Below, piece after piece: positions 11,466 through 22,530 of a DNA stretch of 64,000 nucleotides; position 1 is the stretch's first letter, and every line of letters begins with the position of its first letter. The DNA comes from Hofstenia miamia (lineage: Eukaryota; Xenacoelomorpha; Acoela): NCBI GenBank assembly GCA_004352715.1, contig SCFE01000094.1:712796-776795 (forward strand), read 5' to 3'. The notes beneath the pieces were generated by a model. The model saw only the letters and a list, made by a program, of their open reading frames with translations, was not told the DNA's origin and did not search any database. Both the position numbers and the translations under genes were made by a program.

Positions 11466-14394
11466 CTAAATTTCATAAATTCTTGTTATTACCCAGAAAT
11501 TGTGTTATATTTAACAGAACTTATATTGTATGTATATATACAAAAGGTATATTTATCCATATATACATATAGCTTTCTTAAACATCTAATAAAAGTCTTA
11601 ACATGAGCGTCTTTTCAAGTTAAAAATGTTTCCCTGCAGAGTTTGTCAGTATATTCATACATAACTTTCATTTATTACAAACTTAAATTTTGTAAGAATT
11701 ATCTTTATGTACAGGAGGATATAAATTAACAGTAGAAATCATCTTGTCAAATGATTTTTATTAATGTGTATTCTATATATTGCGTAATCTTTTCGGCAAA
11801 TAGTAAAATTTATCGTTCAACTACATAATGTAATTTGTAGAATACCTTAAGATGGGTATTTACATGCAATATTAAGTAAAGAACATAAAAAACAAAACCA
11901 TTAACGCTTCGAAATACAAAAAACTCTGAATATACAACAAGGAAGGAATTTAAGTGTATGTACATTTTTTTCTTTCTCGTTTTTTAAAGTTTATACTAAA
12001 ACTGTCATAAAATTTGGATTTTGTTAAATGTCTATGACGAAAAGATGTCTTCATTTTAACAGATTACTCAGTTTTTACAATGATTCAAGTGGTGATGGTT
12101 GACTTTATTCAACAATGTAAGTCATTTTTGTATTTTAATAAGTTAATATTACAAATTTTGTTTCATGTGATTACGAATTACTATAAAATTTCATAATGTT
12201 TGTACACTTTAAATATCCTTGCTAACAAAATTTGTATTAGAATTGTTGAAAATCAATTTTTAAGGGGGAATTGTTTCTAATCACACACACGTCATTCTGA
12301 AAGCATTGTAGAGTAAATAAATCCAAAAACAAAACTTAAAACATTCCAAATTTTTCTTTCACATAGTTTGATTATTAGCGATTTTTTAGAATATAATTTC
12401 AAGATCTATGCATTTAGAAATGTAAATTTGAGGTGTATGCAAATCAAAACATATACTAGTGAAACCATAACAAAAGGAAACACTTCTGATGTATTAAACT
12501 TATAGCAATACATCAAAATCTGAAGCTAAATCTAGTAATAAATATACATATTTTAGAATCTCAAATAGTAGAAAAATGCTTGGAAATCCAAAATATATTG
12601 GCATTCTCTCCAATGCTATGTCTTTGAAATTTATTTTTAAAAATTCTCAATCTCTATATGATTTTAAAACATTTATTAGGAAAATTAAGTTAAAATCCGG
12701 TATTCCTAATTGCATATTNNNNNNNNNNNAAGCATTGTAGAGTAAATAAATCCAAAAACAAAACTTAAAACATTCCAAATTTTTCTTTCACATAGTTTGA
12801 TTATTAGCGATTTTTTAGAATATAATTTCAAGATCTATGCATTTAGAAATGTAAATTTGAGGTGTATGCAAATCAAAACATATACTAGTGAAACCATAAC
12901 AAAAGGAAACACTTCTGATGTATTAAACTTATAGCAATACATCAAAATCTGAAGCTAAATCTAGTAATAAATATACATATTTTAGAATCTCAAATAGTAG
13001 AAAAATGCTTGGAAATCCAAAATATATTGGCATTCTCTCCAATGCTATGTCTTTGAAATTTATTTTTAAAAATTCTCAATCTCTATATGATTTTAAAACA
13101 TTTATTAGGAAAATTAAGTTAAAATCCGGTATTCCTAATTGCATATTATGAGATATAAATTTTATATTTGAATACAACGAGTAAATCGCCTTGAAGAAGT
13201 TTTTATTTCATTTTATCTGCTTCTGATAATAGTAATTTAAGCTATTTATTTCTATATTTAGAAAATGTTCCAAAGTTGTTTTGACACCTAATATACAAAA
13301 TGTAGTTTAACTCATTTAACGATTGCTGTTGTGTTTTTATAATCTCATAAACAATTTCAAGTATATTTTAATTAAATTAAGTTTTAAGTACTATATGTAT
13401 ACTTAAATTTATTATATATATGGCTCTGATATTCATTTTTGATTAAAAAATTAGCTTCTTTTCATGCAAACTGTGTACAACTATGTGTTTTGTAAAATCA
13501 ATAAATTTAATCATTTTTGCGTAAAAGTATTTTTCATGAAAATGTGTTAGTCTTTTCGTAATTAAAAATGTTTTGCGAGTTTCATGACATCTAATTGATT
13601 CGTTTTTGAAATGGCATTATGTATTCATTTGTGATTATCAAAATTTACTCATTGACTGAAGAAAAATATGAATGTTAATGCTTTCTCAATAATTATAAAG
13701 TTTTTATTTTAAATTCATAAACTATTATACAACTGCAAGTACGTTAACAATCATTGATTTGTAGAATGTATTAAAATTTATATTTAAATTAAATATCCCA
13801 AAGGCAAGTAATTTTTTTTGAAAAAGCAAAACAAATTGTTAGAGTATTGTATATTAACCTGTGAATAAATGTATATAGTTATTGTATCCGTAATTATATT
13901 ATTATACATAACATGTGTCTATTATCTAATATTACACTTATTTAACTTAGTTGATGAGATGTATCTCTAGAAATCTACCATTAATGAAGCACATACAAAT
14001 CATTTCTACATTCTCATTGTATAATTAATAGTATTATTAAATTTTCTAAACTAGTGATTACTTTATTTCAATCATCCTTCCCTCATGCTAAATTTGAATG
14101 TCAATTGCATGTTAAATTAATAGCTAGGTAAAACATTGACATTTAACAGTTTAGAGAATACTATCAATTTTTACCTATTTACAAAGAAAACATATGAGTT
14201 TAAATTTTTTATATTAAAACTAATGTTTATGAAATGTAAAAATTTATCAAACATAATAACATAAAACTAGTAGATGTAGAAAAAAGAGTGAAAGCAAAAC
14301 TATAAATTTTCTATTTACTAAACTGTAATACAATATGTTTTGCAATAGCACTGTTCCCAATCCCCATGTCATTGTTGAGGAAAAGTTTTTTAAT
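11466..14394. other. AT-rich filler inside element Y, no gene seen
   Basis: No open reading frame or exon-like signal that I can support. The main structure is a 418-base sequence present twice around an 11-N gap (12301-13147). The stretch sits between the gag and protease of Y, so it entered after Y was complete or replaced part of Y. Confidence 0.5.
12301..13147 (+). repeat. 418-bp duplication flanking an 11-N gap, probable assembly artefact
   Basis: Bases 12301-12718 recur as 12730-13147, identical as far as I can see by eye, with 11 Ns (12719-12729) exactly between them. The first copy ends at the gap and the second begins right after it. This is the pattern of two overlapping contig ends that were joined without being merged. 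Confidence 0.85.
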
Positions 14395-14535
14395 GTAAGT
14401 TGCAAAAGTAAAAAAAACGTCAGAAAAGAAATGTAAGTCACAAACATGCTAAAACTTTGGAAAAGAAATATAAGTCACAAAAGTGAAAAAAACATCATAA
14501 AAGAAATGTAAGTCTTCAAACTTGGAAAAGTTGTA
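14395..14535 (+). repeat. Short imperfect tandem repeat
   Basis: The word aagaaatgtaagtc, or a close variant, recurs with intervening aaaagtgaaaaaaac-like spacers, about two units of roughly 65 bases. No coding potential. Confidence 0.5.
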
Positions 14536-14539
14536 TACC

Positions 14540-15545
14540 AGGTATTTATTTAATTCTTAATGTAAAAGACACCAATAAAATTTTAAAATGTAAGCAATTT
14601 CTTATAATATAAAATTTATATTTTTAAACATTTTGTATATTTGTGTATCACTAAATGATAACAACCAATTTATGACACTAATAAAAAACATGTTATCAAC
14701 AATCTTGAAACATTTCATATAAAAATTCCTACTTGCAAATATTTTATTCTTGAATTCAATGAGAAAAACGTATTGAAAAAATATTTATTTCATTTTTACC
14801 AGAGACAGTGATTGATAAATTGTTTTACTTTATTAACATTTTAGTTTTGTAGCATCTTTCATTTACATAATTGTATAAATTTGGAAAATCATTCTGTAAT
14901 TGAGATTGTTTTCCAACTTGAGAAAAAATTCTAGTTTTATATGATTTGAAAATGTTTTAATTAATTGTGATAATTTTTAAATTGATTTGGATTTCATGTT
15001 TGGGAGATATGAATCTTTATGAATGGATACATTTTTGACATTTGAACAATAGATAGCAAATTATGCATTGTCTGTAGAGAGATTGTACACACAGCAGTAT
15101 AATGGAATTTTACTGGGTTTATAGTTGTTTACATTCTGGCAGTCAAACAATGGCCATAGATAAACTATGTTGACACTACAAAAGCATACAACTTACATAT
15201 AATGGGATTTCACATTGATGAAAGAACTATCTTGAAAGATTTCAAACTTTTTGGTAAGCTATTTTGATAATTATATCTCAGATATTGTTTTTGATTCTTA
15301 ACACATTTGTGCAATATTATCTCTAGTTAGTTAAATTATATACTTTATAGAAACGTCATTTGTTTGTTAATACACATTTTTAATTGAATTTATTTAAACT
15401 TTTAATATTCATGTGTTTTATATTGTGAATGTCATCTCATTTGACTTGTATATTAACCAATAATTTAGATACAACCATTTGAAATACATAATGTGTAAAT
15501 ACACATTGTGTTTGTTTCCTACAGAATTCCTTCAACAACAATGAT
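14540..15545 (+). repeat. Left arm of a ~1-kb inverted repeat pair
   Basis: The reverse complement is found at about 21480-22530. Matching landmarks include aacatgttatcaacaatct, caatgagaaaaac, ccagaga.agtgatt and tgtttgttaatacacattt, in the same order. Divergence is moderate. It could be a dispersed element present twice in opposite orientation, or the ends of one larger element. It carries no coding sequence I can see. Confidence 0.7.
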
Positions 15546-16084
15546 GATAAACTAACACAATATACAAATTTAATAGTATGGTATATATATGATCATTATA
15601 AGCAAAGTGTAGAATAATTTACATTTTTGTCTTGTCCTAAACATGTATGTGGGTTTTACCATGTACATTAATTAAATACTAGAAATTGCATAAACTAGTT
15701 TTTGGTTTTTTCTGAAAAATTATTTTGCATTATTAACAAAATATGACATTACACTTTTAACAAATATTATTATCTCTCTGATTCAAACATTTGTTATTTT
15801 ACAGGTTGAAGATTGCACAATGCTAAACTTCATCACTCAGAGAAATTGTGTAATGCATGCTTTTACATTTAGCACAAATTATACACAATTGATGAATATA
15901 TAGTTATATTCCTACTTTTGCATACTATATCTTTGATTGATATTAATGCATGTTGAAATATATGCCTATGCAAAATATAAAATTTTATACTCAAGTGTTG
16001 GGTTTTACATCTATGAATTATTTTCCTTAATACAGTGTTGCATAATTAAAAACATTGTTACAATGAACATGTCATAACTATATT
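15546..16084. other. AT-rich stretch, no feature seen
   Basis: No gene, RNA or repeat that I can support. Confidence 0.5.
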
Positions 16085-16465
16085 AACAGAAGCAAATACA
16101 TCATTTTGCCTAAGAAATAAAAACTTCATCAAAAATTAATTTTAACTTTGTCAAAACATTTCATGTCATCAATTATATCACTTTGCCCAAATCCTAGCAA
16201 TCAAAAATAAAAACTTCGTCAAAAAATTAATTTGCTCAATTTAGTTTTGTCAAAAATATTTCTTTTCATCAATTATATCACTTTGCCCAAATCCTAGCAA
16301 TCAAAAATAAAAACTTTGTTAAGAAATTATTATGCTCAATTTGATATTGTCAAAAACATTTATTGTCTTCAATTATATCACTTTCCTAAAATCCAAGCAA
16401 TCAAAAATAAAACTTCGTCAAAAAATAATTTGTTCAATTTAGGTTTGTCAAAAATATTTCATCAC
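16085..16465 (+). repeat. 100-bp tandem repeat, about 3.8 copies
   Basis: The block aattatatcactttgccc starts at 16171, 16271 and 16371 (the last with cctaaa), an exact 100-base period. Each unit continues with agcaatcaaaaataaaa and cttcgtcaaaaaatt. Units differ by a few substitutions and short indels. It lies next to the truncated gag end of element Y. Confidence 0.8.
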
Positions 16466-16569
16466 CAGATGGCGTCCAATAGAATCACTACATTTCTAAA
16501 TGGCACATTGGCATAGGTAGGGTGTCCCATCAGAGTGTGCCATTGGCACGTCCTTGCCATGGTCTCTTA

Positions 16570-17363
16570 CTACTGTGCTCTTCCTGTTAAATATAATGGT
16601 AGCTGCATTGCTGCAGTGAATTTATCCATTTTCATTTGTTTCATATAATTTTCAAAATTAAATAGCCAATCTTTAAATGTGGGTGTTGACTTATCAATTT
16701 TACCATTGAATTTGTTGGGTTTCAAAATACTGTTGGGAACCTCATGTGTAGTTCTTTCAGGTAAAATGGATTCAGTAAAGCATAGCCTTTCTGTATCTTG
16801 AGTTGATATAGCTCCTTTTAAAGCTTCTGTATTTTTAAAAAATTCATTGATTTGATTTGATAATTTCATTTCTACTTTTTAATCATGAGTTCCATTTCTT
16901 TACATAATTCAGCCATTATATTGACATTACTGTGAATGCTTTGCAATGATGATGAGGCAGTCATTGTAGGAACTTGATTATCATTAATGACGTCCATATT
17001 ATGCCCATTAAATTGAGGTTGAGGAACATCTTCATTATTAGGGGCTTGTGTGTTATTTGTATCCTTTGTTAATTTATCAACAATAATCATTAATTTCATC
17101 ATTTTATCATGAAGAGTAACAAATTCATTTTTTTAAACATGATTATCATTTCTAAGATCAGCAACTTGATTTTGTAAAGTACAATTATCATCTCTGAGTT
17201 CAGTAACTTGATTTTGTAATGAACAGTTTTACATCATCAAATTATCAATTTCTTCCTTTTAATTAAGAATAATTTCTGTTAATTTTTCTTTTGGTGTTTT
17301 GGCTAGTGATTTAAGAAAAAGGGATTGAGCAATTTTTGATTGAGTAACTGTGAAATTTGTCAT
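16570..17363 (-). pseudogene. gag: gag of gypsy element Y, 5' part
   Basis: Minus-strand capsid-precursor remnant starting at an ATG at 17363-17361 (MTNFTVTQSKIAQSLFLKSL), about 240 bases after the primer site. A repeated heptad-like stretch (LQNQVTELRDDN, LQNQVADLRNDN) indicates a coiled coil. It is followed by an Asn/Gln-rich linker and the capsid segment KFNGKIDKSTPTFKDWLFNFENYMK (about 16715-16640). The last recognisable motif, LPLYLTGRA, matches FPLYLNGLA of the C gag. Frameshifts and stops split it (breaks near 17250 and 16870), and it ends at about 16510. The C-terminal zinc knuckle is lost at the junction with the AT-rich filler. Confidence 0.75.
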
Positions 17364-17605
17364 GTTTCATGTGAAACTTTGGTAATCAAACTAACCATAT
17401 ACCCTCTGCTCTCCAAAGGATTCCATAGATTAATCATAGTAAGAATACTTGTCATTGTACTAGCTTTTCAGTTTTTTCTAACTGTGGATTTATTGGTAAA
17501 AGATTTATAAAAAGAAACTTTGGTGTAACCAAGTCCAAATTTTGCAATGTTGGCTACCTTTCATTTTAGATAAGGGTTTCTGCCAATTATTGCACGTGAA
17601 TTAAT

Positions 17606-17623
17606 CTAAGATCAGGGCCACCA
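17606..17623 (-). promoter_or_regulatory. Primer binding site of element Y
   Basis: Directly after the 3' end of the LTR on the minus strand the sequence is TGGTGGCCCTGATCTTAG. It starts with the TGG that pairs with a tRNA CCA end and partly resembles the Arg-type site of elements B and C (TGGCGACC.TGAC). It is degenerate. Confidence 0.55.
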
Positions 17624-18457
17624 TGTAGAATGTTCTCTCCTTGGGACTTTGTTTCACAGTGGAACATTTTAAACAAACAAACAAATAACAAGTAATAAAT
17701 TGCAGTTTGCTTTTTACTTGCAGTTTAGCAAAGTAATGTGGAACCAATTGTGTACTCCAATAACAACCCAGAGAAGAAATATCTTGGTAAATCTTCTAAT
17801 AGTTGAGATGGCCTCCTGCTGGCACAGAACTAAGAAAAACCTAATCTCTACTCTCAGCTCATCAAAAGTTGAAAGGCCACACTGGCTTGTTATCATACAA
17901 GTAAAGAAAAACCTTACTCCCCTAAACCTACATTATCCCTTAGGGTACAGAAGGTGTTACTGGGTTACTGGCATTCAGTTTCAGTCACCAGTAGCAGTGC
18001 TTTACCCAAAGCAATGCCTTATATTTAGCTAATGTAACTATTAAACCTTAATAAAAATAAGGAAAAAACAATAATCTGGAAAAGTAAAGGCCAATTTGGA
18101 AAAATTTATTATACCTAAAATGTTAATAGAATAGCAGTTCAGGAAATATGTAATTAAAAATAATACAACTGAACGTTTGGAAATCAAAACTTAATTTAAA
18201 ACATCTGACAATATCAGAAATCACACATTTAAAAAAATTAAATATTTATGTTTAACAAAAAGTGCTGGGCAGAAGATCAATCATCTATTAAGCAATTCAA
18301 ATTAAATAAAGCAACACAATAATGATGACTCAAAAGCCAGCAACCAATCAGAAATAAGTATAAGGCACATGTATTAGAACATAATAAAATAGCACTGAAA
18401 TCTCTTATATTGACCACTAATAATACAAATTGGTTCTTTATCTGGGATTATGCTACA
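17624..18457 (-). repeat. 5' LTR of inner gypsy element Y
   Basis: 834 bases bounded by TGTAG at the left and CTACA at the right (+ strand), i.e. inverted TG/CA termini. They are followed on the minus strand by the primer site and gag. It matches 7044-7843. Its insertion cuts the protease/pol reading of element X: the X reading ends in a TAG supplied by the LTR's first bases. The copy at 7044 lacks about 30 bases present here near 18235-18270. Confidence 0.8.
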
Positions 18458-19307
18458 AGATGATGTTGTTTATCCTGTTATATTCATCTTGATCTAAGTG
18501 TGGGTGAGTATCAGAGGTTAGTAGCAGAAATGATTTTGTGGTGGTTTGATGATTTTCCATCAATGAAAGAAGTAATAGTTTGTGTTTCACCAAGTATTTT
18601 TCTAAAGGCATTCCAATAATTGTGATTGTATTTTTGTTGAGAGGTATGACTCTGTTTGAGTTTTTGAGAATAGCTCTGTATCTGGTGTTGTTGGTAATTG
18701 AGGTGATGTTATTTAACACAGTTACTAATGAGTTCTTTATGCCATATGCGTTGGTGACAATGGCTTCTCTTTTGAATGGTTTTTTAGATACAATTTTTGC
18801 GATTTGCCAGTGAAAGGGCTCTAGTCCTAAATTTTCAGTTAATGAGAATTCCAAAGTCGTTGTGCCCTTGGTGGCTAGTAATACAGAGATGTTTTTGTCT
18901 TCTTGGATCATAAGAGTTCTGCTGCAGTAATCTATGAGACAGTTGTTTTCTGTTAAGAAATTAAGACCAATTATCATTTTGTAGGGCAGTGGTTTGTTCA
19001 TTGTATCAATGATGTGAATGTCCTGTTCAAATTTGACATTTTGTATTGTAATCTTGGCATTTCTTACAGTTCCCTTTATGTTAACATAATCACCTGAAAT
19101 GCTAATGAGTCTTATCTTGTTTTCAGTTATGTTAGGGTTAGGATTAGGGTTAGGGTTATGAGTGCAAGTATCATCCATGATTGTGATTGATGCACCAGTG
19201 TCAACTGTGGCTTTTATGTTGCAATTATTAATCATTATCAGTATTAGATTTATTTTTAATAAGTCTGTTATGATCAGCAGCTCATACCCTTGGTCTTGGG
19301 CTGGCAC
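18458..19307 (-). pseudogene. Protease and pol N-terminal region of gypsy element X
   Basis: An open minus-strand reading of about 280 codons. The retropepsin active site is intact (ATVDTGASITIMDD), followed by LISISGDYVNIKG and LPYKMIIGLNFLTENNC. Next comes the protease-RT linker (FHWQIAKIVSKKPF, matching the C element KHWTRVAVFSNLET), ending at THPHLDQDEYNRINNI, which matches THSHLNDSEKKSLIS of C. A telomere-like tract encodes an Asn-Pro repeat in it. It lies in the -1 frame relative to gag, whose TAG stop is a few bases upstream of the first possible start. It is cut by the 5' LTR of Y, and the expected continuation is the RT at 7043 and below. Confidence 0.85.
19132..19155 (+). repeat. 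Four-unit telomere-like TTAGGG tract inside protease coding sequence
   Basis: Units read TTAGGG, TTAGGA, TTAGGG, TTAGGG. On the minus strand they are in frame with the X protease and encode alternating Asn and Pro. The surrounding protease is only about one residue longer than that of Y, so the tract replaced rather than lengthened the local sequence. Confidence 0.9.
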
Positions 19308-20531
19308 CCCTATTTACTTAAACATTCATTGTTGGATTCAGAGTGTTCATTATTTTCAAGATCTTTGGATGTGTAGTAGCTATCTTTGTTAACTAAGTAT
19401 ATTATTTTCTTGTTATCAGGTTTCAAGTGGCCTTTTTCTCCACTTCTTTTGCATTTGACAAATGGGAATTCTTCTTGTTTATCAGCTATGGCTTTTTGTA
19501 TTTGATCCTTTTCACTTGTGTTGCAGTGAGGTTGAAATGTTTGAAGTTGGTATCCTTGCTGGCAATTTATGCATTCATTGTTTTCTAGAGTTAGTTGGAT
19601 ATTAACTGCTTTTTTGATGATGGTGTTTATATTGTCATTAATGTCGCATTTGTTTTCAAATCAGTTTTTCATTGACGTGGGTAGACCTGTATGGACATAT
19701 GAGTATAGATCTCTCAGATAGTAGCAATCTTCTTCTTGAGAAAGGCGTAATAAGTGATCTACTTTGTAGATGTAGTTGATTATATCCTCCTCTTTATCTA
19801 GTTTACAGCTATAAAGTTGCATTCAGTATTGCTTCCTTGTGCATTCATTGTCATATGTTCATTCATAGAGTCAACAAGTTTATCATAATTAGTTTTAATG
19901 TTAGCATTGAGATTTAGGTACACTTGTAGAACACAATCTTTGAGAAAGAGGGGCATTTGCTTAGCTCCATTTTGTTTTGTAGCTTGTTTTTGTACAAGAT
20001 AAATTTCAAAGAGTAAGATCCACTTTCAGAATGTTTGACCTTTTATGTCAAATATGCTGGTAAAATATTGTGGCATCTTGTGAAGTTTAAGATTGGTTTT
20101 TAAGGGTTCATCTGGTAGCATTGATATACATTTCTTACATTTTTTGTTTAGGATGTCACTGGGAGTTACTGACATCAGCAATGCTGTTGGCTGTGAAATT
20201 GGTCAAAAGGCTGACAGACTTGGTGTTCTGTGTTAGTTCATTGAAAGTTTTGGCGTCTGGCTGTTGGGAAGACTGAGTCAGGTTAATATCTGGTTTCAAT
20301 AAGTTTGTTATAGTTTCTAATATGTTAGTTCTAAATAAATTTAGATTTTCTCAGATTGATGATTCAAACACTTCAAACTGTCTTTGTGTTACAAAATTTT
20401 CTTTATGTGGGGAAGACAATGTTTGAGACAATTGTCTCTCTAAAGCTGATATTCTGGTTTCCATGTCATTTATATGCTTGGCTTGGTCCATTATGAGTTC
20501 CATTAATTCAGTCTTAGTTAAGGTTTTTAGA
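19308..20531 (-). pseudogene. gag: gag of gypsy element X
   Basis: Minus-strand gag beginning MVNYTQSFLKTLTKTELMELI at about 20531, followed by a short coiled-coil-like segment (METRISALERQLSQTL). The middle part is broken by many stops between about 20350 and 19810. A better preserved C-terminal part (19800-19310) contains IINYIYKVDHLLRLS and a degenerate zinc knuckle, CKRSGEKGHLKPD, where the second and last Cys of the CCHC motif (C-x2-C-x4-H-x4-C) are lost. It ends in a TAG, with the protease in the -1 frame. It is shorter and more divergent than the gag of B and C. Confidence 0.7.
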
Positions 20532-20769
20532 AATGATTGAGTGTAGTTTACCATTATCATAAAATAACTTAGATTTGATAGAGGTATTACAGCAGTAAAA
20601 CAAGTGCAGGTGAGTTCTGAATTAAGACCATGCGTAAAATTCCATTCAAAACTAGAGCAAAGTAGAAAAAAAGTTTTCTGTAAAACTATAGATAATGGAG
20701 CTTGCAATTTAAGAACAACATACAATTTCAATTGGGTGCTGAAGTTTTCAGAATGAGAGAGTGTTCTTT

Positions 20770-20787
20770 TAACGTATGAGGGTTACC
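20770..20787 (-). promoter_or_regulatory. Candidate primer binding site of element X
   Basis: On the minus strand TGGTAACCCTCATACGTT follows the inner edge of the putative X LTR and lies about 240 bases before gag. It resembles the Y site (TGGTGGCCCTGATC) in form. Decayed and tentative. Confidence 0.35.
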
Positions 20788-20945
20788 ATCTAACATCATC
20801 ATAGGTAGCACTATAGAAAAGCAATAACACAGTGATAGCGTAGCATCTAATCTCACAAAAACCGAACCTCCAAGAGTACCATTTAGACATAAGCAATTTA
20901 AAGTAGTATACATTAACAAGGCCAGTTTAAGTATGTAAGAAAGTA
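20788..20945 (-). repeat. Candidate 5' LTR remnant of element X
   Basis: Shares about 130 well-conserved bases with 1216-1365 at the opposite end of X. The minus-strand order LTR, primer site, gag is correct. The outer edge is undefined. Further right (21240-21265) the minus strand has TATAAATAG followed by an AATAAA-type signal, possibly promoter and polyadenylation signals of the same LTR. Confidence 0.4.
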
Positions 20946-21479
20946 CAAGCATCTGGACTGATACACATATAATGTGATCATAACTACTATGGATATGTTC
21001 TGCACTGGCAGCATCTAGGATTATGTGGCAATTAGTGCTGAAGCAAGACAACAAAGCTGCCATCAATAGTAACTCACAAATAATCTGAATCAACTTAGCC
21101 CCAGAACTGAACTGGTTTACAAGGCAGTCATAAGACAGCTGAGCTCCCTAGAAAGCTTAGCTGCTCATGGCCATCTAGTAATATGAGTGAGAGCAAAGAG
21201 AACACAATTTTGCATTAACTAAACTTTTATTAATCACAAAGTTCCCCTATTTATACAGACGGAAAATAATAGTAATACAACATGATGACACCTGCTAATG
21301 GCAGAACTTAATAATGTTTATACATGACATCAGCAGGATGATATTGACATTTGGGAAATGTTTGTATGAAATGGGAGCATTGGGGTACTGATGCCACAAT
21401 ATTAAATATATTTACAAAAAAATTTAAAAATGCACTATAATAAATGATGACAAATTTCCCATAATGATTCATCTACAGT

Positions 21480-22530
21480 TCAATGAACAATGTTGGGATG
21501 GGAATGATGTAGATAACATACACAGTGTGTAGTTGGACGTTATGAATTTCACTCAGTAGTATCTAAATTAATGATTTATATACAAGTCATTTGAGATGAT
21601 AGATCACAGTATACAACACATGACTATTAAATGTTTAAACAAATTCAATTAAAAATGTGTATTAACAAACAATCACCCTTTTTTATAATTAAGTATATAA
21701 TAAATTTAACATTTGACCATAAATTCGAAGCAATTTCGTTAAAATAAAATTGATTATGTTATTAAAAGAAATATCTATAAAACTAACTAGAAATAATATT
21801 GCAAAATCATTAAGAATCAAAACAATATCTGAGATTTAATTATAAAAATAGCTTATCAACAAGTTTGAAATCTTTCAGGGTAGTTGTTTCTTTTTCAGCA
21901 ATGTGAAATTCCATTATGCCACAGTCTGTGAAAAATTGCACTTCTTCACAAAAAAGGTCAACATTACGTGGTCTTATCTATTGCCATTGTTCAAGTGTCA
22001 AAATGTATCAAATCATAAAGATTGTTATCAACCAAATTAATAAACCTTCTATTTCAAACTATATAAACATGACATTTAAATCAATTTATAAATTATCACA
22101 ATTAAATAACATTTTCAAATCACATGAAACAAAAAATTTTTTTACAATTTGGAAAGAAATCTCAATTATTAATACAACATGTTTTTCCCAATTTTTAAAC
22201 TTATATAAATGATAGATGCTGCAAATCTAAAATGTTAATAAAGGTAATAGATTTATTAATCACTATCTCTGGTACAAATGAAATAAATACTTTTTCAATA
22301 GGTTTTTCTCATTGAACTCAAAAATAAATTATTTGCAAATAGGAATTTTTAAATGAAACTTTTTTGAGATTGTTGATAACATGTTTTGATATTTATATTA
22401 GTGTCGTAAATTGGTTATTAAAGTTTATTGATAAAGATATATACATAACATTTAAAAATAATTAATAACTTATTTCTTTTACATTTTAAGAAATTGTTTA
22501 CACTTAAATTTCATCATTGTCTTTTATATA
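21480..22530 (-). repeat. Right arm of the ~1-kb inverted repeat pair
   Basis: Reverse-complement counterpart of 14540-15545. Apparent open stretches here are low-complexity AT-rich sequence and are not supported as coding. Confidence 0.7.
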
